Assembly: GCA_022826385.1 (NCBI GenBank)
Contig: JAJDUZ010000022.1
Span: 1-64,000, forward strand
DNA: 64,000 bases
From: Silicimonas sp.
GTDB taxonomy: Bacteria; Pseudomonadota; Alphaproteobacteria; Rhodobacterales; Rhodobacteraceae
Reading direction: 5' to 3'
Every line of letters begins with the position of its first letter. Within the stretch, counting starts at the first letter, position 1. The translations under genes were made by a program, and so were the position numbers. Under the pieces are notes generated by a model, which ran no database searches, was not told where the DNA came from, and saw only the letters and a program-made list of their open reading frames with translations. Positions 46,251-54,783 of this stretch are shown one piece after another.

Positions 46251-46415
46251 ATGCCACCCCTGAACAGACGAACGTTTCTGGCCGTCGCCGCTTCTGGAGC
46301 CGCCGCGCGCGCTCTGCCGCCTCTGGTGTCGAAACCGGCCGGAAAACGCGTTCTGACGCTCGTCTATGACAAGTCGCTTGGCATGATGCGGGCCATCGAC
46401 CGCGTCGTGCACTGA
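46251..46415 (+). CDS. Small Tat-signal protein
   Basis: The 54-residue product starts MPPLNRRTFLAVAASGAAA, a classic twin-arginine signal with the RR-x-F-L motif and hydrophobic core. The signal is followed by a short, basic mature part ending KRVLTLVYDKSLGMMRAIDR. The ATG at 46251 has GAAGGGAACAC before it. Cleavage would leave about 30 residues. I recall similar Tat-signal peptides in Rhodobacterales but cannot name a function. It lies 107 bases after the carboxypeptidase and is closed by a terminator. Confidence 0.75.
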   Translation: MPPLNRRTFLAVAASGAAARALPPLVSKPAGKRVLTLVYDKSLGMMRAIDRVVH

Positions 46416-46448
46416 CAGTTTAACCCTCGGTGAAGATACGATTGCAAG

Positions 46449-46479
46449 GCCGTCTTCCATTCAGGAAGACGGCGTTTTT
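46449..46479 (+). terminator. Rho-independent terminator after the Tat-signal gene
   Basis: GCCGTCTTCC-ATTCA-GGAAGACGGC is a perfect 10-base stem followed by GTTTTTT. It ends the plus-strand unit before the convergent Tad genes. Confidence 0.92.
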
Positions 46480-46512
46480 TGCGAAGGGTTTGGGGGGCAG
46501 ACCCCGCGCGGG

Positions 46513-47652
46513 TCAGTGACGCAATCCCGCCAGGCGCCGGGTTTCTTCCAACGGCTTGCAGGTCGTGAAATGTGGATCCTGCGCAATCCTGACGTCGTTT
46601 CCGGCCTCGAGCGTAGCTTGCATCGAGCGGACGTCCTGACCGATATTGATATTGCCAGCGGCAACCAGATCGACACCCTCAAGCACCGCATCCTGCCCAA
46701 AGCTGATATCGCCGGTCGCGTAAATTCCGATGGCGCGATCATTCACGCAATCCAGCGTGTTCCTGATCGCGCCATCTTGCCCCCACGATACATCCCCTCG
46801 GGCGGCAATAATGACATTCATTGTTGAATAGTCCTGATTGATCTTCACGTTACCGTTCACGATGTAGAGCGTCCCGTTGATCAGTTTGGACGGCAGTTTG
46901 GACACCACTTGCACGTAATAGTCGCGGTATCCTCGAACCTGCCAGTCGTCGATGATCTCGGGCACGCGCAACGCACGCGGCGGCAGTTGATCGCCGGTAA
47001 ACTTCGACCCATCCGAAATGCGCGGACTTTGCCCGGTCTTCAGATTGAACGGCGGCAGCGTGCCAATCCGCGCATCGGCTGCCACAAAGGCATCCTGCCC
47101 GAACTCGATCCCGTTTCGACCATAAACGCAGACACCGGAGGCGACCCTGACATCCTGCCCCATCTCGACCATGTTGTTCGCGATGATGCCGGTGCATCCC
47201 TGTTCGGCAATGGCCATGGCGCGGGTCTCGATGTTCCAATAGTCGATGCCCACGACGCCCAGCAAAGCCAGCGGCAAGGCGTTGTTCTTGGTGCGGGTCC
47301 GCGACAGCGTCACGACAACCGCGTTCGGAGAACCGGGGTTCTCGGTGAACACGCGGGCGTCGGCATCCCAGGTGCCGAACACGATATCCTCGGCCTCGGT
47401 GAGCGTGCCGAACTGGCTGGCCGGCATGTTGTATTCGACGAATTGCTCGGCCACCGACGTCGCCTGCGCGGCATTGGGAAGTTCGACTGCCGCTGACAGG
47501 GCAGCCGAGTCTGAGGTCGCCTGCATGATCGAGCGCATCCGGTACGCGTTGGTGACGTCAATCGCGATGCCGCCCACCCCGATAAACATCAGGAAGAACA
47601 GAAGGTTCTGGACCGAAACCAACCCACTTTGTTGTCGAAGGAACTGTCGCAT
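46513..47652 (-). CDS. TadG-like protein with repeated GQD motifs
   Basis: The 379-residue protein has the TadG/Flp start: a short basic segment, QNLLFFLMFIGVGGIAIDV as membrane helix (about 15-33), and DSAALSAAVEL. The rest (about 155-360) contains seven motifs of the type hydrophobic-x-(G/N/A)-Q-D at 165, 185, 272, 291, 319, 338 and 357, the last three at regular 19-residue spacing. Polymer-forming or right-handed beta-helix structure is possible. No von Willebrand domain is present. It lies four bases after the TadE-like gene on the same strand. Confidence 0.78.
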   Translation of the reverse strand: MRQFLRQQSGLVSVQNLLFFLMFIGVGGIAIDVTNAYRMRSIMQATSDSAALSAAVELPNAAQATSVAEQFVEYNMPASQFGTLTEAEDIVFGTWDADARVFTENPGSPNAVVVTLSRTRTKNNALPLALLGVVGIDYWNIETRAMAIAEQGCTGIIANNMVEMGQDVRVASGVCVYGRNGIEFGQDAFVAADARIGTLPPFNLKTGQSPRISDGSKFTGDQLPPRALRVPEIIDDWQVRGYRDYYVQVVSKLPSKLINGTLYIVNGNVKINQDYSTMNVIIAARGDVSWGQDGAIRNTLDCVNDRAIGIYATGDISFGQDAVLEGVDLVAAGNINIGQDVRSMQATLEAGNDVRIAQDPHFTTCKPLEETRRLAGLRH

Positions 47653-47656
47653 CTGC

Positions 47657-48100
47657 TCAGCTCTCGTTCCGCATCACATAGATGGCGGACAGCTTGGGGT
47701 CGCCAAGCAGGTCAAGCGGGCTCGAGATCCCAAGCCCGCCGAAGCCGACGATCGACACCACGACAAGGTCTTCATTCGTCGATGTGTCGATGGCGATGTC
47801 GAACGATTGCGACAGCGTGCTTTCCGCGTATCGGATCGCCGCCGCTTCGGTCGCGTCGCCGGTCGAGACGAGCCGAGCCGTATAGCGCGCGGTATCCCAC
47901 ATGCGGGCGTGCTGGTGCAGTGTGACCGATGTGTCGACGATGAACAGCGTGAACACCACCAGAAACGGAAGCCACAGGACATATTCAACCGTGACAGCGC
48001 CGCTGTCTTGCTGGTGAAAGCGACGAAGTTTGCGAGCGAGCGCAGTGTTCACCCATGTCGCAAACCCAGCGACTGAATGAGGTGAGAGAGTTCTGAACAT
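47657..48100 (-). CDS. TadE-like minor pilin family protein, third copy
   Basis: The 147-residue protein has the TadE signal arrangement DSGAVTVEYVLWLPFLVVFTLFIVDTSV (split near residue 33 as DSGAVTVEY and LWLPFLVVFTLFIVDT). The rest is outside the membrane, with ARMWDTARYTARLVSTG and VVVSIVGFGGLG. It is co-oriented with the GQD-repeat TadG, and the two are probably expressed together. There are no pilus assembly ATPase or prepilin peptidase genes nearby. Confidence 0.82.
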   Translation of the reverse strand: MFRTLSPHSVAGFATWVNTALARKLRRFHQQDSGAVTVEYVLWLPFLVVFTLFIVDTSVTLHQHARMWDTARYTARLVSTGDATEAAAIRYAESTLSQSFDIAIDTSTNEDLVVVSIVGFGGLGISSPLDLLGDPKLSAIYVMRNES

Positions 48101-48236
48101 AACGATTTACCTTACCAAGCCGGCATCCCCACCGGCCTGAACAGGGTCACCGCGCAGGCGTTCAGACACAATAAACCAGCCGGTAAAACCGACTAAACTT
48201 TAGGTATAGTTCTGTCAGATTTTAACCAACTTAAGG

Positions 48237-51200
48237 TTACATAAGCTCGGAAACCCTTTGAAGCGCTGCTTCAAGTTGGTGAAGCTCTGCTGACTTCGTT
48301 GCCGCCAATTCCTCGGTCTCGCGGACGACATCCTCGCCCGCGTTCTCGCGGAATTTTGGGTTTTTCAGGCGTCCTTCCAGCCCGCCGACGTCCTTTTTCA
48401 GCTTGCCGACCGACTTTTCCAGCCGCGCCTTCTCGGCGCTCGCGTCGATCAGACCGGCCAGCGGCAGGGCAAACGTGCCGCCCGGAACGGCGATGGTTGG
48501 CGCACCCTTGGGCGGTTCAGCCACGCTTTCGCGCCCGGCGATACCGGCTTCGCGGTCGGCGAGGATCAGGGTTTCGTTCCGGCTCCAGATGTCGTCACCG
48601 GCGCTGTCGATCTCGATCTGGGCCAGCGTGACCTTTTCCTTCTTCGGCACGTTCATCAGACCGCGGACCGAGCGGGTCTTTTCGATCAGGTCGCGGACCC
48701 AGTTCAATTCGGTGACCGCGGCCTCGTCGATCATCTCGGGACCATAGGTCGGCCAATCGGCGTGGACGCAAGGCTTGTCGCGCGTCGGTGCAGACAGTGA
48801 CCAGAGTTCCTCGGTGATGAAGGGCATGATCGGGTGCAGCATGACCAGAAGCTGGTCCAGCGCCCAGGCCATGGTCTGGCGCGTCTCGTCAGCCGCGTCG
48901 GTCTGCATCAGCGGCTTCGAGAACTCGAGGTACCAGTCGCAATAGGTATAGGTGAACGCATAGAGCGTGTTCGCCGCGTCATTGAAACGGAAGGCGGTCA
49001 GCGCCTCGTCCAGCGCCATCCGGGTTTTGGCGACTTCGCCGATGATCCACTTGTTGACGCTGTGCGTTGCGGCATCGGACGTGCGGGTTGCGACGTCGAA
49101 GACGCCGTTCATCTCGGCAAAGCGGGCGGCGTTCCAGAGCTTGGTGGTGAAGTTGCGATAGCCCTGGATGCGCTGTGTGGACAGCTTCAGGTCGCGGCCC
49201 ATGGCGGCCATAGAGGTCAGCGTGAAACGGACGGCGTCCGCACCGTATTCGTCGACCAGTTCCAGCGGGTCGAGGACGTTGCCGAGCGACTTTGACATCT
49301 TCTTGCCCTTCTCGTCGCGGACAAGGGCGTGGACATAGACGGTGTCAAACGGGCGGTCTTGGACCGTCGCATATTGCATCATCATCATGCGGGCGACCCA
49401 GAAGAAGATGATGTCGAACCCGGTGATGAGAACGGAGGTGGGGAAGTATTTCTTCAGTTCGTCCGTCTCCTCGGGCCAGCCGAGGGTGCCGATGGGCCAG
49501 AGGCCGGAGGAGAACCAGGTGTCGAGGACGTCGGGGTCGCGTGTGATGTAGACCTCAGTAAGTTCTCCGGACTGATCGTGTGCAAAGCCGCCCCGCATTC
49601 CTTCGACGCCGAATGATTGCTCAGAAACTTTGACGCTTTTGCCCAATTCTTCTTGGTAATAGGTAGTAGCTTTTGCGCACGCTTCCTCTGCGTTTGCGGC
49701 GCAGAAGGTTTGTCTTGGTGCGGCAACATTATCCTCGGCAAAGTAGGCATCACCGTCTTTGACATCTGTCGATTTCGGGACCATCGGCCCATACCAAACC
49801 GGGATCTGGTGCCCCCACCAGAGCTGCCGCGAGATGCACCAGGGTTCGATGTTCTCGAGCCAGTTGAAGTAGACCTTCTTGTGCTGCTCGGGCAGGATCT
49901 CAGTGGTGCCGTCGCGAACGGCGTCCAGCGCGGGGCCGACGATCTTGGCGGTGTCGACGAACCATTGGTCGGTCAGCATCGGCTCGATGACGACCTTCGA
50001 ACGGTCGCCAAAGGGCTGCATGATCTTCTTGGCTTCAACAAGCGGCGCAGGCGCGTTCGGGTCGTCATCTTCGCCCAGCTTGCGCCCCAGACGTTCGTCG
50101 CCTGCCGTGGTCATAACGGCGAGACCCTCGGACGTGATTTGCTCGATGACCAGCTTCCGCGCCTCGAACCGATCCAATCCACGCAAATCATCCGGAACCA
50201 GATTGACCGTATCGGCTTCCGCTTCCGTCAGCGTGCGTTCGCCCTTGGCAACGGCCATCGCGGTGGCGGCCATGTCGGCATATGCGGCGCCGTCGTCGCG
50301 CATCGCGCCCTTGGTGTCCATCAGGCGGTACATCGGGATGTTGCCCCGTTTCGCGACCTGATAGTCGTTGAAGTCATGGGCGCCGGTGATCTTGACCGCG
50401 CCCGAGCCGAAGTCGGGGTCGGGGTACTCATCAGTGATGATCGGGATCAGGCGGCGGTGTTCCTTGGGGCCAACCGGGATTTCGCAAAGCTTGCCGACGA
50501 TGGGGGCATAGCGTTCGTCCGACGGATGAACCGCAACCGCGCCGTCGCCCAGCATGGTTTCGGGGCGCGTCGTGGCGATACTGATATAGTCGCGGGTCTC
50601 GCTTAAGGTGACGTTCCCGTCTTCGTCTTTCTCGACGTATTCATAGGTAACGCCGTCCGCGAGCGGGTATTTGAAGTGCCACATGTGGCCGTCGACTTCG
50701 ATGTTCTCGACCTCGAGGTCCGAAATCGCGGTTTCAAAATGCGGGTCCCAGTTGACGAGGCGTTTGCCGCGATAGATCAGCCCGTCTTCGTACATCTTGA
50801 CGAAGACCTTGATGACGGCATCGTGGAAGTTGCCTTCTTCGCCTTCGGGTGCGTTGGGCGCCCCCGACATGGTGAACGCATTGCGCGACCAGTCGCAGGA
50901 GGCGCCAAGGCGCTTCAACTGCTCGATGATGGTGCCGCCCGATTGCTGTTTCCAGTCCCAGACCTTGGCGGTGAACGCCTCGCGCCCCATCTCGCGCCGG
51001 CCGGGCTGCTGGGCTTCGGCGAGGTTGCGTTCGACGACCATCTGCGTGGCGATGCCGGCGTGGTCCTGCCCCGGCTGCCAGAGCGTGTCGTGGCCCTTCA
51101 TCCGGTGCCAGCGCGTCAGGATATCCTGCAGCGTGTTGTTGAACGCGTGGCCCATGTGCAGAACGCCCGTGACATTGGGCGGCGGGATCATGATCGAGAA

Positions 51201-51305
51201 CGTCTCGTCCGAGGTCGCGTTGGCCCCGGCCTTGAAGCAGCCTTCGGCCTCCCATTTGGCATAGATGCGGGCTTCGGCTTCCTGAGCGTCGAATGTCTTT
51301 TCCAT
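48237..51305 (-). CDS. valS: Valyl-tRNA synthetase
   Basis: ValS charges and proofreads tRNA-Val. I chose the ATG at 51305 ([19 protein letters not shown]), giving 1022 residues; the longer frame is not supported. Signatures are [14 protein letters not shown] near 46 (HIGH) and [10 protein letters not shown] (KMSKS) in the catalytic domain. The editing domain and a C-terminal coiled-coil arm ([23 protein letters not shown]) are present. A segment at about 500-590, coded by 49560-49790, has visibly lower G+C and an unusual sequence (see findings). Confidence 0.96.
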   Translation of the reverse strand: MEKTFDAQEAEARIYAKWEAEGCFKAGANATSDETFSIMIPPPNVTGVLHMGHAFNNTLQDILTRWHRMKGHDTLWQPGQDHAGIATQMVVERNLAEAQQPGRREMGREAFTAKVWDWKQQSGGTIIEQLKRLGASCDWSRNAFTMSGAPNAPEGEEGNFHDAVIKVFVKMYEDGLIYRGKRLVNWDPHFETAISDLEVENIEVDGHMWHFKYPLADGVTYEYVEKDEDGNVTLSETRDYISIATTRPETMLGDGAVAVHPSDERYAPIVGKLCEIPVGPKEHRRLIPIITDEYPDPDFGSGAVKITGAHDFNDYQVAKRGNIPMYRLMDTKGAMRDDGAAYADMAATAMAVAKGERTLTEAEADTVNLVPDDLRGLDRFEARKLVIEQITSEGLAVMTTAGDERLGRKLGEDDDPNAPAPLVEAKKIMQPFGDRSKVVIEPMLTDQWFVDTAKIVGPALDAVRDGTTEILPEQHKKVYFNWLENIEPWCISRQLWWGHQIPVWYGPMVPKSTDVKDGDAYFAEDNVAAPRQTFCAANAEEACAKATTYYQEELGKSVKVSEQSFGVEGMRGGFAHDQSGELTEVYITRDPDVLDTWFSSGLWPIGTLGWPEETDELKKYFPTSVLITGFDIIFFWVARMMMMQYATVQDRPFDTVYVHALVRDEKGKKMSKSLGNVLDPLELVDEYGADAVRFTLTSMAAMGRDLKLSTQRIQGYRNFTTKLWNAARFAEMNGVFDVATRTSDAATHSVNKWIIGEVAKTRMALDEALTAFRFNDAANTLYAFTYTYCDWYLEFSKPLMQTDAADETRQTMAWALDQLLVMLHPIMPFITEELWSLSAPTRDKPCVHADWPTYGPEMIDEAAVTELNWVRDLIEKTRSVRGLMNVPKKEKVTLAQIEIDSAGDDIWSRNETLILADREAGIAGRESVAEPPKGAPTIAVPGGTFALPLAGLIDASAEKARLEKSVGKLKKDVGGLEGRLKNPKFRENAGEDVVRETEELAATKSAELHQLEAALQRVSELM

Positions 51306-51378
51306 GGGGCGCATATCCTTTGGTCGCGGGGTATGTAGCCTTCCCCCCGCGCGAGGGAAAGGGCGTTTGATGTCGGGA

Positions 51379-51404
51379 TTTGCGTATTTGGGAAGAGATG
51401 AAGG
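51379..51404 (+). repeat. 26-base dispersed motif, copy 4
   Basis: TTTGCGTATTTGGGAAGAG followed by ATGAAGG matches copies 1 to 3. This copy lies in the valS/hydrolase divergent region and just before a CtrA-like site. Confidence 0.7.
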
Positions 51405-51411
51405 GGCCGCG

Positions 51412-51426
51412 TTAACCATTTGTTAA
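51412..51426. promoter_or_regulatory. CtrA-like site before the alpha/beta hydrolase
   Basis: TTAA-CCATTTG-TTAA, followed by CC, is a perfect TTAA-N7-TTAA, and the left half TTAACCAT matches the extended CtrA half-site. It lies 26 bases before the hydrolase start. CtrA binding is inferred. Confidence 0.6.
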
Positions 51427-51451
51427 CCACGCTAGGAAGAGGCTGGTCGGG

Positions 51452-52366
51452 TTGTTCGTTGCGTTGGGGGCGCCTGTGCCGGATTTGAAGTTCGTCGAGA
51501 CCCGTCATGCGCGGTTGGCCTATCGCGAGAGTGCCGGGCCGGGGCTGCCTCTGGTGATGCTCCATGGGAACTCCTCCTGCGGCGAGATTTTTCGTCACCA
51601 ATTGAACGGACCTGTCGGGGCGGCGCACCGGGTGATCGCCTTGGACCTGCCGGGGCATGGGGCCAGTGCTGACGCGCGGGATCCGGATCGAACCTATCAC
51701 TTTGGCGGCTATGCCTCTGCCGTGGCCGAAGCCATGCAGGCGCTGAGCGTTGCGCGTTATGCCGTGTTCGGCTGGTCGCTGGGCGGACATGTGGCCTTGG
51801 AGCTGACCTGCGAGACGACGGCGGTGGTGGGCGTTATGATCAGCGGCACGCCGCCGGTCGGACAGCATGACGGCGCGGTTGCCGAAGGCGTTGTGGGCGA
51901 TATCGAGCGGTCGCTGGCCGCACAGCGCCTTTTCAGCGACGCCGAGGCCGAGACGTTCGCGCGTGCCACGATCGGAGAAAATGCGCCGTTCGAGCCGTTC
52001 ATGCGGGAGGCCGCGCGGCGTTGCGAGGGTCGGTCGCGGGCTTTGATGATCGCGAAGGCTGCTTGCGGCGTCGGGCGAAATCAGCAGGTTTTGGCGGAAA
52101 GTGCGCCGGTCCCTCTGGCCGTGGTCAACGGGGCGGACGACCCTTTTATCCGTCACGCCTTTATTGAGCGTTTGGCCTATGAAACCTTGTGGGACGACCG
52201 CGTGCACGCCCTGCCGGGTCTGGGTCACGCCCCGTTCTGGGAGGCGCCCGACCGGTTTGATCCGGTGCTGCTGCGTTTCCTTGCCGGGCTGGGCGGAAAT
52301 GCCGGTCGCACGTATCACACGAAAATCGATGTTCTGGAGGCTGGACACGGGGACACGCTCCGCTAG
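51452..52366 (+). CDS. Alpha/beta hydrolase
   Basis: The protein of about 304 residues has the fold's markers: HGNSSCGEIF oxyanion segment (about 38-47), nucleophile Ser109 in GWSLGG, Asp near 228 in NGADDPF, and His near 255 in GLGHAPFWEAP. Cap residues lie between. Esterase or lactonase activity is likely; substrate is unknown. The start is uncertain: TTG at 51452 has GGAAGAGG upstream, and GTG at 51476 is an alternative. It precedes the CoxL-like gene by 29 bases on the same strand. Confidence 0.82.
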   Translation: MFVALGAPVPDLKFVETRHARLAYRESAGPGLPLVMLHGNSSCGEIFRHQLNGPVGAAHRVIALDLPGHGASADARDPDRTYHFGGYASAVAEAMQALSVARYAVFGWSLGGHVALELTCETTAVVGVMISGTPPVGQHDGAVAEGVVGDIERSLAAQRLFSDAEAETFARATIGENAPFEPFMREAARRCEGRSRALMIAKAACGVGRNQQVLAESAPVPLAVVNGADDPFIRHAFIERLAYETLWDDRVHALPGLGHAPFWEAPDRFDPVLLRFLAGLGGNAGRTYHTKIDVLEAGHGDTLR

Positions 52367-52395
52367 GGTTCGCCTGAGCAATGGAGGCATTCCCC

Positions 52396-54684
52396 ATGGA
52401 CAAGTTCGGCAAATCCCAACCGGTCAAGCGGCTTGAAGACCAGCGTTTCCTGACAGGCGCCGGCCGCTATATCGACGACATCGCGCCCGACGGCGCGCTC
52501 TTCGGTGTGTTCGTCCGGAGCCAGGTGGCGCACGGGGTGCTCAAACCGCTGGATTTGTCCGAGGTGCGCGAGATGCCCGGTATCGCCGGTGCCTTTGCGG
52601 CCGAAGATCTTACGGCGATGGGCATCGACTATGTGATGCGGGGCGAATTGGTGAAGAACCGTGACGGCTCGAAAGGCGCTGATGTGGCGCGGCCTCTGCT
52701 GGCCTCGGGCAAGGTGCGCTTCGTGGGCGAGCCGGTGGCCCTGATCGTTGCGGAAAACCGCGAGGTTGCGAAAGACGCGGCCGAAATGCTGTTTGTCGAG
52801 ACCGATGATCTTTCGGCCAAGGTCGATTATGCGCCGGGCGGCGAGACGATCCATGATGAAGCCCCCGACAACGTGGTGTTCGACTGGGCTGTGGGCGATC
52901 ACGAGGCTGTCGACGCCGTGTTCCAAAGCGCGGCGCATGTGGTGAAAACGCATGTGGTCGACAACCGGGTCTTTGCCAACTCGATGGAGCCGCGCGGCTG
53001 TTACGCGGATTGGTCCGAAGGCCGCCTGCATTTCAATTACGGCGGGCAGGGCGTTTGGGGCACGAAGACCGCGATGGCGACCTGTTTCGGCATCGATGCG
53101 GAAGACGTGCATATCATGAACCCAGATGTCGGCGGTGGCTTCGGGATGAAAGGGTTCGACTATCCCGAGTATTTCGTGGTGGCGGCCGCAGCCAAGGCGC
53201 TGGGCAAACCCGTCCGTTGGATGAGCGAGCGGACCGAGGCGATGCTGTCGGACAATGGCGGGCGCGACCTGATCTCGGACACCGAACTGGCGTTCGACGC
53301 GGATCACAATCTGATCGGTTACCGTGTCGAGACCGTTTCGAATATCGGCGCCTACAACTCGGGCTATGCGCAGTACATCCAGACCGAGCTTTTCGCGAAG
53401 GTGGCGCAAGGTGTCTATGACATCCGAAACATCGCGCTGGCCTGCAAGGGCATCTATACGAACACCACGCAGATTGACGCCTATCGCGGGGCCGGTCGGC
53501 CCGAGGCGATCTTTGCGCTGGAACGGTCGTTGGACAATGCCGCGCGCGAGTTGGGTGTCGACCCGTGGGAGCTGCGACGCAAGAACTTCATTCGGCCGGA
53601 TAACTTCCCCTATAAAACGACGCTGGCCGACACTTATGACGTGGGCGAATTCGACAAGGTTCTGACGCGGGCCGCGGCGGAAAGCGATGTCGACGGGTTT
53701 GCCGCGCGCCGCGCGGCCTCGGAAGCCGAGGGCAAGCTGCGCGGAATGGGGCTGTGTTACTACATCGAGTCGATCCTTGGTGACCCCAGCGAGCACGCAA
53801 GGGTGATCTTCGAAGAGGACGGCACGGTCAGTCTCTATGTCGGCACGCAATCGAACGGGCAGGGGCACGAGACGGTCTATGCGACCTTCCTGTCGGATCA
53901 CACCGGCATCCCCTATGACGCGATCCGCATCGTTCAGGGCGACAGCGACATGATCCCGATGGGCGGTGGCACGGGCGGCTCGCGCTCGGTCACGACTCAG
54001 TCGACAGCGACGCTGGCCACGGTTGCAACAATCGTGACGCAATTTGCAGATTATCTTGGCGAGAAGAACAATACCGACGGCGTCGAGTTCGATGACGAGG
54101 TCTTCCGCATCCCCGGCTCGAACGAGACCCCCAGCCTGCTGGACGTGGCCGAACAGGCGCGCGCTGACGGGCGGACCGACTTGCTGGACGTGCGCGAGAA
54201 AACGACATTGCCGGCCATGTCGTTCCCGAATGGCTGCCATATTGCCGAGGTCGAAATCGACCCGGACACCGGCGTCGTGAAGGTCGACCGTTACAGCGTC
54301 ACGGATGATTTCGGCAACCTGATCAACCCGATGCTGGCGGAAGGTCAGGTGCATGGCGGTGTGGCGCAGGGGGTCGGCCAAGCCCTTACAGAGCATGTGG
54401 TTTTCGACGAGGACGGTCAGCTTCTGACGGCCAGTTTCATGGATTACGGGATGCCGCGGGCCGATGACTTGCCAATGGTGACCTTTGCGACCGAGCCGAC
54501 GCCCTCGACCACCAACCCGATGGGCATGAAAGGCTGCGGTGAAGCGGGCACGGTGGGCGCGCTGGCGGCGGTCTCGAACGCGGTGGCCGATGCCTTGGCA
54601 ACGCGCGGGGCGGGCATGGTCGACATGCCCTTCACCCCGGCGCGGGTCTGGCATGCGCTGAACCCCGGACTGGCGGCTGAGTAA
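52396..54684 (+). CDS. Xanthine dehydrogenase/CoxL-family molybdenum-binding subunit
   Basis: I chose the ATG at 52396 (MDKFGKS), with TGGAGG before it. The 762-residue protein is the large, molybdopterin cytosine dinucleotide subunit of the aerobic CO dehydrogenase family. It shows GKVRFVGEPVAL, GGQGVWGTKTAM, GGGFGMKG, AYRGAGRPEA, QGHETVYA and the catalytic GCGEAGTVGAL with active Glu. AYRGAGR is the form II type, so it need not oxidise CO. Small iron-sulfur and FAD subunits, CoxS and CoxM types, are not in this window. It probably oxidises a carbonyl or heteroaromatic substrate. Confidence 0.9.
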   Translation: MDKFGKSQPVKRLEDQRFLTGAGRYIDDIAPDGALFGVFVRSQVAHGVLKPLDLSEVREMPGIAGAFAAEDLTAMGIDYVMRGELVKNRDGSKGADVARPLLASGKVRFVGEPVALIVAENREVAKDAAEMLFVETDDLSAKVDYAPGGETIHDEAPDNVVFDWAVGDHEAVDAVFQSAAHVVKTHVVDNRVFANSMEPRGCYADWSEGRLHFNYGGQGVWGTKTAMATCFGIDAEDVHIMNPDVGGGFGMKGFDYPEYFVVAAAAKALGKPVRWMSERTEAMLSDNGGRDLISDTELAFDADHNLIGYRVETVSNIGAYNSGYAQYIQTELFAKVAQGVYDIRNIALACKGIYTNTTQIDAYRGAGRPEAIFALERSLDNAARELGVDPWELRRKNFIRPDNFPYKTTLADTYDVGEFDKVLTRAAAESDVDGFAARRAASEAEGKLRGMGLCYYIESILGDPSEHARVIFEEDGTVSLYVGTQSNGQGHETVYATFLSDHTGIPYDAIRIVQGDSDMIPMGGGTGGSRSVTTQSTATLATVATIVTQFADYLGEKNNTDGVEFDDEVFRIPGSNETPSLLDVAEQARADGRTDLLDVREKTTLPAMSFPNGCHIAEVEIDPDTGVVKVDRYSVTDDFGNLINPMLAEGQVHGGVAQGVGQALTEHVVFDEDGQLLTASFMDYGMPRADDLPMVTFATEPTPSTTNPMGMKGCGEAGTVGALAAVSNAVADALATRGAGMVDMPFTPARVWHALNPGLAAE

Positions 54685-54783
54685 CACATTCATCGCACGT
54701 TAACGCGAGCCGCCGTCACATTTGTGGATTCGTAACACATCCGGCCTTAGGTTTAACCTGATGCCGAATTTGCGTGATATCCC

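Noticed and set aside
46490-46512. GC palindrome GGGGGGCAGACCCCGC
   Set aside because: Too short to assign to the GC-repeat family, although similar in composition.
52396-54684. Aerobic carbon monoxide dehydrogenase
   Set aside because: The active-site loop is form II (AYRGAGR), and the small and FAD subunits are missing, so CO oxidation cannot be claimed.
52363-54693. Long open frame on the minus strand opposite the CoxL-like gene
   Set aside because: Antisense frames of this size (also at 10995-13274 and 17348-19483) follow from GC-rich codon bias; the plus-strand genes have clear motifs and ribosome binding sites.
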